A DNA stretch of 64,000 nt. Source: Rhodohalobacter sp. 614A (GTDB lineage Bacteria > Bacteroidota > Rhodothermia > Balneolales > Balneolaceae). The notes under the pieces were generated by a model, which did not search any database, was not told the origin of the DNA, and saw only the letters and a program-made list of their open reading frames with translations. The translations under genes were made by a program, and so were the position numbers. Positions 18,049 through 26,608 of the stretch are shown here, one piece after another. Positions within the stretch are counted from its first letter, which is position 1; the number at the start of each line of letters is the position of its first letter. The DNA lies in contig NZ_JAKEDS010000003.1 of NCBI RefSeq assembly GCF_021462415.1, forward strand, positions 648,743-712,742, written 5' to 3'.

Positions 18049-18888
18049 CTACAGCTCTTTTACTTTAATATTTTTCCATCGCACTTCATCCCCCCACCAG
18101 GTATCCGTTCCGTGAACCTGAAGGGCAATATGTCCCTCATCACCCACCGCCTGATACATTTTTTCTTTATCGAAATCAGGACTTTTAGTGGCTGCAGCAT
18201 CAAACTTGCAGATTTTTGTTCCGTTGATCCATGTGGTGATAATAGGATATTTTCCTTCGCACCGGATTTTAAGGGTATTGTATTCATTGAGTTTCCAGGC
18301 CTTCTTCCACTCTTCTTTGGTACAAGCATATCGCAAAGGATTTTCTGCATATCCCTCATAAGGCGTAAAGGGTTTCAACTCGAGATCAACAAGTTCGTCA
18401 TTTTTAAAAATGCCATAATAACGGAATGGTTCTGTCCTCCATCCGCCGGTACTCTGCCCGTAAAGAAACCCGACAATACCGCCATCGTTCGGCTCGCTGT
18501 GATAATCCACATACACCTGATACGACTGACCATTCGGCTGAGACCGTAAAAAAACACCCGAATCACAACCCCATCCCGGTTTTACATCAATCATCATTTC
18601 AAAGTCTTTGTAGGTTTTATTCGAAAGAAGAATACCTCCGTTTCCTGATCCGGGTGGTTCCTGTTCGGCAATTATTTCCCCGTTTCTCACCGTCCATCGT
18701 GCACCGTTTTTATGCCAGCCATTTAACGATTCCCCATCAAAAAGAGAGATATATCCTTCCTTGTCTGGCATATCGGGTGCTTCTTTTACCCGATTGATTC
18801 CGTTTGCAATTGCCGGAGCGAGCCCCAAACCTGCTGTAAAAGTGGCTGAAGATTTTAGAAATTGCCGGCGGTTTATTGATTTTTTCAT
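18049..18888 (-). CDS. Tat-exported DUF1080 protein (3-keto-glycoside hydrolase-like)
   Basis: This 279-residue protein has a twin-arginine signal at its start (NRRQFLK, Arg7-Arg8, then a hydrophobic stretch ending near PAIANG). The mature domain is the DUF1080 beta-jelly-roll, with GYISLFDGESLNGWHK, WTVRNGEIIAEQEPPGSGNGG (split motif), FEMMIDVKPGWGCDSGVFLR and a C-terminal HIALQVHGTDTWWGDEVRWKN. Characterised relatives act on 3-keto-sugars or 3-keto-glycosides by hydrolysis or elimination. A matching 3-dehydrogenase is not obvious here unless the FAD protein at 1-965 serves. It lies 114 bases after the UnbV gene. Confidence 0.85.
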   Translation of the reverse strand: MKKSINRRQFLKSSATFTAGLGLAPAIANGINRVKEAPDMPDKEGYISLFDGESLNGWHKNGARWTVRNGEIIAEQEPPGSGNGGILLSNKTYKDFEMMIDVKPGWGCDSGVFLRSQPNGQSYQVYVDYHSEPNDGGIVGFLYGQSTGGWRTEPFRYYGIFKNDELVDLELKPFTPYEGYAENPLRYACTKEEWKKAWKLNEYNTLKIRCEGKYPIITTWINGTKICKFDAAATKSPDFDKEKMYQAVGDEGHIALQVHGTDTWWGDEVRWKNIKVKEL

Positions 18889-19002
18889 CGTTGTTGAATT
18901 TAAATTAACATTTAGGGCTGAGTGTGATTGATGTCTGTGATTACAGGCGGATGATCAGAGGAAAAAATCCTTGATTTTCAAATACATAGTTGGTCTGTTG
19001 CA

Positions 19003-22000
19003 TTACTCCGGAATAACAATTCTGCTGTTTCCGCGATTGTCATAAAATGTGATGTTCTTCACTTGGTCCCGCCCGTAAATCAACAGCGACCTGGTCTTTT
19101 GAGATAGGTATCCACCCCCATCATAAAATTCTTTCTTTTCCATCCGACCGTCCTCATAGTTTATTTCTGCTGATATTTCATTTTCTCCGGCATAGAAAAC
19201 ACGTGAGTCGTTTTCATTCCGGGATTCAAACATCAACAACTCACTGTTATTCCGGGCCGAAAGAAAGAGTCTTTGATTTTGGGGACCTGCCAGTTCTGTG
19301 AGAGCTTTTGCATCTCCCGAAACATAAAAACCCGTTTCAGGAAACAAGGACGGATCAAATTCACCCTCGCCATTTCCTTTTAACAAAAGTCCATTGAACG
19401 CATCATACCGGCCAGTAAACATCTCGGTTGAATAAAAGTTACCAGTCATCAGGATATCGGGGAATCCATCGCCATCATAATCTCCGGCAAGCAAACCGAA
19501 AACGGGTGCGATTTGAGCTTCCAATGGGAGTGATTTGACTTCCATTGATGCCCCCTTCCTGTTCAGAATCAGGCTGGTTTGAAAAGTATCTGATGAATAA
19601 GTTTGATTACTGCTCAGATGGTCACTTGACAAAAGATCAGTCAGCGCTGCCTTTCCGTAATGCTCATACGATGTAAATCTGCTCTCCAATACCGGCATCT
19701 GCATTAACAGATCGTCTTTAAGGTGAACCGGTTTTCTTACACCATTCAGCATTTGTGAAATCACAGGGTCGGTCAGTCCGTCCCTGTTAAAATCGCCATA
19801 ATGAATCTGCACGGATCCATTTTCACGGTTCTGAAGGGTCGAATTCAACCCGAGATTTCCGGCTGCATAATCCATATATCCGTCCTGATCAAAATCAGCC
19901 GCAACAATACTGTTCCACCATCCAACTGTTTCTGAAAGCCCCAGGTCTTCGGTAACATTTTCAAGCATTCCATTACGATTTTCGAAAACCGTAATGGGCA
20001 TCCATTCACCTACAATGATTAAATCCGAGTGAAAATCGTTATTGAAATCGGTCCAGATTGCGGAAGAGACCAACCCGATATTTTTCAAGCCGGGAGCCAC
20101 TTTTTCTGTGATATTGACGAATCTTCCATCCTGGTATTTCAGGATATAACTTTCCGGAGTTAGCGGATATTGATTGGGCACAACCCGCGAACCAACAAAC
20201 AATTCTTTTGAACCGTCCTGATCAAAATCAGCCGCCGCAACAATGGATGTGCTGGATCTCATTTCCGGGAGAATGTCTGTCTGGCGGGTAAAATTTCCAT
20301 TGCCGTCTCCAAAATAGACTCGATCCTGATAGTACTCTGACCCGGCCCGGAATTCGCTTCCCCCGCTGGCTATATACAAATCCTGATGTCCGTCGCGGTT
20401 GATATCCAGGAAAAGTGCTCCCATATCTTTTTCGTAATGGTCACCCGTTTCTAAAATTTTGGACTCAAATGTTCCGTCTGGGTTCTGAAGGAATAACTCT
20501 CCCGGTTGTTGGAAAGCTCCTCCGATAAAAAAGTCTTCAAGGCCATCCCCGTTTGCGTCACCCACGGCAATGCCAGGACCTGATTTTGAAAATTTATGCG
20601 GGAGCAACGGCTGAACTTTGAAATCGGAAAAATCTTTTTCCTGGTGACTGAAAGTGGCTTTTTTTTCAGCGGTTACATCATGAAAAATCCGGCTTTTGTT
20701 AGAATCGGAATGGTTCTCCTGTTTCCACTCTTGTTTGGGATTCCCCTCTTCCTGCCAGGAAATTTCAATCTTTTGATTGGCCGCAAGATCTCTCACCGTC
20801 TGTTTCACATCATCCGGCCAGATGACAACAACCGAATCAACCCTGGTTTTTTCCCCCAGCCCGAAATGAACCGGAGTTACCATTGCCGATAAATATCCAC
20901 GGGAAACAGCATATTCGTGATAATAGGTTTCACCTTCTGCATAAACAATTACATGAGAACCTATCCCCTGCCTGTTTTGATCTGGCCCGTTAAGTTTTAT
21001 GCTGAGATAATTTTTGTTTGTTTGATCAGACACATTTCGATAAACAAATGCAGCCTCTTGAGTATTATTGGTGACAAAGTCCAAACGCCCGTCGTTATCA
21101 AGATCAACATAAACAGCACCGGTGGAAAAGGACGGCTGTCGGAATCCCCAATCATCAGAGGTATCAGAAAATGTCAGGTCTCCGTTGTTTCGGAAGATAT
21201 AATTTGTTTCATACGATCCTTCCAGGTTTTGCATTTCCCGGAAAAGTGTTTCTCTTGTCTGCCGATTGAAACCGGATCTTCTCAACAAGTTCATTTTATA
21301 TTCCGAGAAATCACTGTCGGCCGGGTTTCGGGGAAGCCCGTTTGTTATAGCCAGATCCTGTAATCCATCGTTATCAAAATCAGCGAATAGAGCACTCCAG
21401 CTCCAGTCGGTACTTGCAACACCTGCCAAAAGTCCGATTTCACTAAATACCGGAGTCCCATCCGGAAGACTCCCCGTATTTAATTGAAGCACATTCCTCT
21501 TCACCTGTGGAGAATAGCCCATTTGTATTTCAGACACGAACCGTTCATACCCGGTTGTTTGATACATTCTTTTCACACGCTCATCATCTTCGGGAAGCAT
21601 GTCCACAACGATTATGTCCATCAAGCCATCGTTATTGATATCACCAAAATCCGTGCCCATTGAAGAATAACTTTGATGCCTGAAATACTCTGATGCGCGA
21701 TCCGTGAATGTACCATCTCCGTTATTCACATATACCGCATCATTCGGGAGAAAATCATTTGCTGCATGAATATCCGGCAAGCCGTCCCGGTTGATGTCGA
21801 ATACATTCACTCCCAGGCCATATCCTTCCAGTAAAATTCCTGCCTCTTCAGACACATTGCTAAATGTGCCGTCTCCGTTATTTTTATACAATCTGTCGGT
21901 ATTGAGATGCTCTCCGCGGACCTGTTTGGGGCGGATTACATTTGGCGGTACATCTCCCTGGCCATTTGTGAGGAGATACAAATCGAGCAGGCCATTTTTA

Positions 22001-22569
22001 TTGTAATCAAAGAAAACAGCCTGTGTTGTAAAACCGGTATCGGCAATTCCATACTGTTCGGCTTGCTCTGAAAATGTTTGGTTGCCATTGTTTATGTAAA
22101 GCTCATTCGCTCTTCTCGATGGATCAGCGTAAGGTCCGCCAAAACTTATATACAGATCCAAAAACCCATCCGCATTAATATCCATCATCGTAACGCCACT
22201 GGCCCATTTTTCTTCGGTGTTGATTCCTGATGTTTCAGTGATATCGCTGAACTTGAAATCTCCTTCATTTATATAGATCCGGCTTTTCCCCATATTGGAT
22301 GCAAAAAAGAGATCCGTCAAACCATCATTATTAATATCTCCGGCAGCAACGCCGGCTCCGTTGTACAACATTTCAAAGGTTACGATATTTAAATCCATGC
22401 TTTCTTCAACCTTATTTTGAAACTCAATTCCAGTCTGTGACGGAGGAAGCAACTCAAACAGAGATGCTTTTCTATCTGTTTTTGTACAACCAAACAGCAG
22501 AATAAACAGAATAAGCAACGCTCCATGTGGCTGTAATGCATCCTTACAAGGTGATTGAAAACATCTCAT
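19003..22569 (-). CDS. Large FG-GAP/VCBS and ASPIC-UnbV repeat lipoprotein 1
   Basis: This 1188-residue surface or periplasmic lipoprotein (LFGC lipobox near residue 28) carries many FG-GAP/VCBS repeats. Each has a calcium-loop motif such as DINNDGLTDLFF, DINADGFLDLYI or DFDNDGLQDLAI, so a beta-propeller fold is expected. An ASPIC/UnbV domain lies at about residues 500-600 (QGIGSHVIVYAEG, then HFGLGEKTRVDSVVVIWPDD), and a second repeat block follows. The length is normal for the CRTAC1-like family in this phylum. Its function is unknown. Carbohydrate or protein binding at the surface is the usual guess. A related gene is at 57739-61116. It lies 35 bases after the quinoprotein gene and is probably co-transcribed. 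Confidence 0.85.
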   Translation of the reverse strand: MRCFQSPCKDALQPHGALLILFILLFGCTKTDRKASLFELLPPSQTGIEFQNKVEESMDLNIVTFEMLYNGAGVAAGDINNDGLTDLFFASNMGKSRIYINEGDFKFSDITETSGINTEEKWASGVTMMDINADGFLDLYISFGGPYADPSRRANELYINNGNQTFSEQAEQYGIADTGFTTQAVFFDYNKNGLLDLYLLTNGQGDVPPNVIRPKQVRGEHLNTDRLYKNNGDGTFSNVSEEAGILLEGYGLGVNVFDINRDGLPDIHAANDFLPNDAVYVNNGDGTFTDRASEYFRHQSYSSMGTDFGDINNDGLMDIIVVDMLPEDDERVKRMYQTTGYERFVSEIQMGYSPQVKRNVLQLNTGSLPDGTPVFSEIGLLAGVASTDWSWSALFADFDNDGLQDLAITNGLPRNPADSDFSEYKMNLLRRSGFNRQTRETLFREMQNLEGSYETNYIFRNNGDLTFSDTSDDWGFRQPSFSTGAVYVDLDNDGRLDFVTNNTQEAAFVYRNVSDQTNKNYLSIKLNGPDQNRQGIGSHVIVYAEGETYYHEYAVSRGYLSAMVTPVHFGLGEKTRVDSVVVIWPDDVKQTVRDLAANQKIEISWQEEGNPKQEWKQENHSDSNKSRIFHDVTAEKKATFSHQEKDFSDFKVQPLLPHKFSKSGPGIAVGDANGDGLEDFFIGGAFQQPGELFLQNPDGTFESKILETGDHYEKDMGALFLDINRDGHQDLYIASGGSEFRAGSEYYQDRVYFGDGNGNFTRQTDILPEMRSSTSIVAAADFDQDGSKELFVGSRVVPNQYPLTPESYILKYQDGRFVNITEKVAPGLKNIGLVSSAIWTDFNNDFHSDLIIVGEWMPITVFENRNGMLENVTEDLGLSETVGWWNSIVAADFDQDGYMDYAAGNLGLNSTLQNRENGSVQIHYGDFNRDGLTDPVISQMLNGVRKPVHLKDDLLMQMPVLESRFTSYEHYGKAALTDLLSSDHLSSNQTYSSDTFQTSLILNRKGASMEVKSLPLEAQIAPVFGLLAGDYDGDGFPDILMTGNFYSTEMFTGRYDAFNGLLLKGNGEGEFDPSLFPETGFYVSGDAKALTELAGPQNQRLFLSARNNSELLMFESRNENDSRVFYAGENEISAEINYEDGRMEKKEFYDGGGYLSQKTRSLLIYGRDQVKNITFYDNRGNSRIVIPE

Positions 22570-22604
22570 TATGTATGTGGCAGATTATTCGATTAACTTA
22601 CATG

Positions 22605-24773
22605 TCAATCAGGTAGTGCAAATACCATAAATAAGTCACTGGTAGGTGTGGATAACTGTCCGCTGTGACCTTCCGAGCAATATTTACAATTTCCACCAAC
22701 ACCGAGCGCTATATACTGCTTACCATCAATTTCATAGGTACTTGGTGTTGCAAAGGCACCGGTTTCCAACTCTGTTTCCCATAAAATTTCACCGGTATCT
22801 TTATCAAACGCCCGAAACATTCTGTCGCGGGTAGCGGCAATAAAAACGAGACCGCCGGCCGTGGTGATGGGACCTCCGAGATTTTGTGTTCCTGTTGGCG
22901 GAATGCCTCTGGCTGTCAGCTCTTTATATTCACCGAGCGGAACCTGCCATACGATTTCGCCTTTATTCAGATCAATCGCATTCAACGTTCCCCATGGCGG
23001 TTTGATGGCCGGGTATTCTTCATCATCCCTGAACTGGTAATAGTTTTGATGGATATATGGTGACATGACTGCTCCTGTACCTCCGCCGTCTTCTGCAATT
23101 TCCCTTTCCTTCTCAAACAGGTATGCTAAAAGCGCATTTAAATCATTGCCCACAACAGAAGCCATCGCCGGCATTCCTCCTTTGCCCTGTTGTATTACTG
23201 ATGTCACTTCTTCCTCGCTAAGCCTGTCTTTAAGCCCCACAAGACTTGGTGCCGGAGCCACTCCCTGCCTGTCAATACCATGACAGGCCGCACATGTGGC
23301 TGTATATACATATTCTCCATACGAAGACATATTTGCTTTGAGACCTTCCGTCTCTACCATGGAAATAACGTATGGTATATTATTTCCATTGATGTAAAGC
23401 ATTCCGGCGGAAGGATCTACGGAGGCACCTCCCCACCATGCGCCACCGTGTAAACCGGGCAGAAAAATGGTTCCTTCCCCGGTTCCCGGCGGATCATATA
23501 ATCCCCTGGTGCTGAATTTTTTGAATTCTTCTCGCGCCCACGCATTTTTTTCAGGAGAGAGATCTGTAAGATCATCTTCTGTTAATCCTTGCCTGGTAAA
23601 TGGTTCCGGTTTTACCGGTATGGGTTGTGTTGGCCATGACTCTTCGCCTATCAATGATGATTGAGGAACGGGCATCTCTTCGATGGGAAATAAAGATTCG
23701 CCCGTTTCTCTGTTAAGTACATAAACCATTCCTGTTTTTGTAACCTGGGCAACAGCATCGATATATTCTCCGTCGTGATAAACAGTGAGAAGGTTAGGAT
23801 GAGTTGGGATGTCATAGTCCCAGATATCATGCCGGACGGTTTGAAAATCCCAGATGCGTTCTCCATTTGATGCATCCAAAGCTATAATTGATGTACTGAA
23901 GCGGTTCGAGCCGATCCGGTCGCCTCCATAAAAATGATATGATGGAGCTCCGGTGGATACATATACAACTCCCCGTTCATCATCCACGGCCATGCCTCCC
24001 CAATTGTTCGCTCCCCCGGAAGTTTCCCAGGCATTTTCCGGCCATGTTTCATAGCCTACTTCACCGGGGTGTGGAATTGTGTGAAAAATCCATTCGAGAT
24101 CGCCGGTCCTTACATTGTATGCCCGTATGTGGCCCGGTGCATATTGCTGAGGGCCCTCCGGAACCCGGCTCCCGAAAATAATTAGATCGTTATATAAAAT
24201 ACCCGGAGATGTTGCACTTACGGATAGCTCATTCCAGGGTTCTCTGTCGAGGCCTTTTCGTAAATCTATTCTTCCATCTTCACCAAAGTCTTCTATTTGT
24301 GTACCCGTTTGGGCGTTCAGAGCATACAAAAAACTGCCCCTTGTAAATAGAATCCTGTCTCCACTTTCATCTTTCCAGTAGGTTACTCCACGGTTTTGAT
24401 GCTCGGGGCCATCCGTATCAAATACCCATATTTCCTCACCGGTTTTTGCATCCAAAGCAGCAATTTTCAATGATGGTGAGCTGATGTACATGATCCCGTT
24501 CACCACAATTGGATTGGCCTGAATCGTTGAGCGCTCGGTGTTGTCGCCGGTTCTGTATTCCCAGACAACTTCCAGATCTTTTACATTAGACTTATCAATC
24601 TGGTCAAGAGAGGAATATTTGGAATTGCCTTTATCGCCGCTGGTCACTTCCCAGTCTACATAGTCTACCGGATTGATTGGAATTGAGGAATCTTCATTTC
24701 TTTCCCCACAAGAGGAGAGTACAGAACAAATTAAAAACAGAGGTAAAAAAAAACGGATAATATCAGGTTTCAT
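22605..24773 (-). CDS. PQQ-dependent dehydrogenase lipoprotein with inserted cytochrome c domain
   Basis: This quinoprotein alcohol/sugar dehydrogenase has about 722 residues from the chosen start. Beta-propeller W-motif blades (DAKTGEEIWVFDTD, NVRTGDLEWIFHTI, DASNGERIWDFQT, DKDTGEILWETELETGAF) surround PQQ. A haem-binding CAACH at about residues 494-498 lies in a cytochrome c domain of about 90 residues inserted before the last blades. The frame opens at 24839, but the Met at 24773 begins a clean lipoprotein signal (VLSSC), so it is preferred. It would oxidise a sugar or polyol in the periplasm and pass electrons through its own haem. The substrate is unknown. Inositol is possible given the neighbours. 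Confidence 0.87.
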   Translation of the reverse strand: MKPDIIRFFLPLFLICSVLSSCGERNEDSSIPINPVDYVDWEVTSGDKGNSKYSSLDQIDKSNVKDLEVVWEYRTGDNTERSTIQANPIVVNGIMYISSPSLKIAALDAKTGEEIWVFDTDGPEHQNRGVTYWKDESGDRILFTRGSFLYALNAQTGTQIEDFGEDGRIDLRKGLDREPWNELSVSATSPGILYNDLIIFGSRVPEGPQQYAPGHIRAYNVRTGDLEWIFHTIPHPGEVGYETWPENAWETSGGANNWGGMAVDDERGVVYVSTGAPSYHFYGGDRIGSNRFSTSIIALDASNGERIWDFQTVRHDIWDYDIPTHPNLLTVYHDGEYIDAVAQVTKTGMVYVLNRETGESLFPIEEMPVPQSSLIGEESWPTQPIPVKPEPFTRQGLTEDDLTDLSPEKNAWAREEFKKFSTRGLYDPPGTGEGTIFLPGLHGGAWWGGASVDPSAGMLYINGNNIPYVISMVETEGLKANMSSYGEYVYTATCAACHGIDRQGVAPAPSLVGLKDRLSEEEVTSVIQQGKGGMPAMASVVGNDLNALLAYLFEKEREIAEDGGGTGAVMSPYIHQNYYQFRDDEEYPAIKPPWGTLNAIDLNKGEIVWQVPLGEYKELTARGIPPTGTQNLGGPITTAGGLVFIAATRDRMFRAFDKDTGEILWETELETGAFATPSTYEIDGKQYIALGVGGNCKYCSEGHSGQLSTPTSDLFMVFALPD

Positions 24774-24910
24774 TTTATACAAATCGTAGTTCTGATTTTT
24801 TGAATTATTGCACGACATACATCTTTTAGGCAGACACAAATTTTCGGCACACCATGGTGCTTGTTTTCTTCATTTTGATAACGGATGTCCTGGTATTATT
24901 AAGAACAACT

Positions 24911-24952
24911 GAAAAAATATGTACCCCGTAATATTTCATCACGGAGTACATA
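24911..24952 (-). terminator. Rho-independent terminator after the MFS gene
   Basis: TATGTAC-C-CCGT (24918-24929) pairs with ACGG-A-GTACATA (24941-24952), 11 pairs with one internal mismatch and an 11-base loop. On the minus strand it is followed by six T (24912-24917 read as A on plus). It lies 31 bases beyond the MFS stop and closes the inositol operon. Confidence 0.8.
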
Positions 24953-24982
24953 CGATGGGATTAAATGGGCGTGAATATTTGC

Positions 24983-26557
24983 TTATTCATCATCAAGTTG
25001 TTTGACTTTATATCCACCCCGGCGTTTGTCGTTGATATACACACCCAAGAAGATCAGTGCCAGAATGAAAGCTGCAGGAGTGATGTACAAAAACGACACC
25101 CTCCCGCCATAGTTATCTGCCGGCCTCAATACGGCAAAGGCCCGGTCGGTCAATTCCTGTTCTTGTGATATTCCCGCATCAAGAAGTGCCCGTAATGCCT
25201 CGGGAGTATGCTCGGAGTCGAACTCTCCATTTTGTTGATAATAGGCTAATGCCTGTTCGGTGCGGTTAAGAATATTTTCTATATCCGTGCGGGTATAACC
25301 CAACTGCTGGAGTTGTTGCGGGGATCCTTCTGCCCGCTCAGCAATTTCGATGTACTCTGGAAATCGTTGCTCAATCTCCTGCAGAATCTGTACTGTCTTT
25401 GGTTTATCAAGAGCATCCGGAAGGTATTGATCGGCAATTCCTCCCATAATAGCATTTGAAGCTCCTGCTCCGAAAAAACCCATACCCATTAAAAGTACAA
25501 TCCCCAGCGAGCCTGCCCGCGGAAAACGTTCACTCATCAGGCCCACCATTGTCGGGAAGTGGAATGCAATTCCGGATGCATATATTGTGGCCGCAACCAT
25601 CGTAATCCCCACTCCGCTTTCAAAAAAAGCAAACAGTAATAAACCGATACCCGTAAGAAGTGAACCGGCAAACAACATGCCGGGAGGAGAAAGTTTTTCA
25701 ACAAATGGCCCGGCAAAAAACCGAAGCAACATCATAATTCCGCTAATCCATGCAAATACCAAAATTCCAGGAACGCCTGCTGCCTGCAATACTTCGGGAA
25801 TCCAACGGCCGGGGCCCAATTCAAGTGAGAGGGTCATCATCTTAAGTATAATCAGCCCCCAAACCAGCGGATGTGTAAACGTATACTTGAACATCTCTTT
25901 TATAGGAATACCTGCTTCCCGGGTCAGTGTTGGAGGAAACTGTACTGGAAGCAACAGATACCCATAACAAAGTACGGGAATGTAAACAATGGCAATCTGC
26001 ACGGTCCAGTGACCAATATTCACGTCGCCTATGGCGCCTACTTGTACCATTGCCCATCCCAAGAGGCCTCCGAACACCATACCACCCGGGAAGAATGCAT
26101 GAAAATGATTGAGTTTGGTGGTCTTGTTGTCGGGAAAAAGCGCCGCCGTCAGGTTATTGCCTACTACCTCAATCAGTCCATTTCCCAAACCGAATCCTAC
26201 GGCTCCAAGAAACAGAATCCAGAAGGCGTAATTCTCTCCGGCAAATCCGTAGGCTCCCAAAAACAGGGTTACCCCACTCAAATGAGCTACAAAAGCTCCT
26301 TTCACCAGACGTTTAAACCCGATCTTCTCCAAAGCCGGACCAATCAGCAGCAAGGACATTGCCATTCCCCACAAGGCCGCTCCACCTATATAGCCCACCT
26401 GGGCATTGGTTAATAAAAACTCTGTCTTGAGTTGCTGAAGAATATTGCTGACCAAAACAAAGGTAAAGGCCGTCGGCAACAGCGCCAGACAGATTCCGCG
26501 AAATATCCGCTCACGGGGTACTCCTCCGGAGGGTATCGAAGTTGTGTCCATTGTCAT
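24983..26557 (-). CDS. MFS transporter with a large hydrophilic insertion near the C-terminus
   Basis: This 524-residue inner-membrane transporter has about 12 hydrophobic segments, starting at GICLALLPTAFTFVLVS. The loop between segments 2 and 3 (IGPALEKIGFKRLVKG) is of the MFS type. Between the last two membrane segments lies an acidic, helical hydrophilic stretch of about 110 residues (from DQYLPDALDKPKTV to AVLRPADNYGG), which ordinary MFS carriers lack. It is the last gene of the iolB-iolC-aldolase-iolD group, 51 bases after iolD, so an inositol or inosose substrate is likely. A terminator follows. Confidence 0.85.
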   Translation of the reverse strand: MTMDTTSIPSGGVPRERIFRGICLALLPTAFTFVLVSNILQQLKTEFLLTNAQVGYIGGAALWGMAMSLLLIGPALEKIGFKRLVKGAFVAHLSGVTLFLGAYGFAGENYAFWILFLGAVGFGLGNGLIEVVGNNLTAALFPDNKTTKLNHFHAFFPGGMVFGGLLGWAMVQVGAIGDVNIGHWTVQIAIVYIPVLCYGYLLLPVQFPPTLTREAGIPIKEMFKYTFTHPLVWGLIILKMMTLSLELGPGRWIPEVLQAAGVPGILVFAWISGIMMLLRFFAGPFVEKLSPPGMLFAGSLLTGIGLLLFAFFESGVGITMVAATIYASGIAFHFPTMVGLMSERFPRAGSLGIVLLMGMGFFGAGASNAIMGGIADQYLPDALDKPKTVQILQEIEQRFPEYIEIAERAEGSPQQLQQLGYTRTDIENILNRTEQALAYYQQNGEFDSEHTPEALRALLDAGISQEQELTDRAFAVLRPADNYGGRVSFLYITPAAFILALIFLGVYINDKRRGGYKVKQLDDE

Positions 26558-26608
26558 ATTATGTTTAGTTAGTTGTGAAAATTTTTTATGCAGCCATTAC
26601 AAAAAGCT

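Noticed and set aside
25871-26413. A 180-codon plus-strand frame
   Set aside because: It is antisense to the MFS transporter gene and has no membrane or domain pattern of its own.
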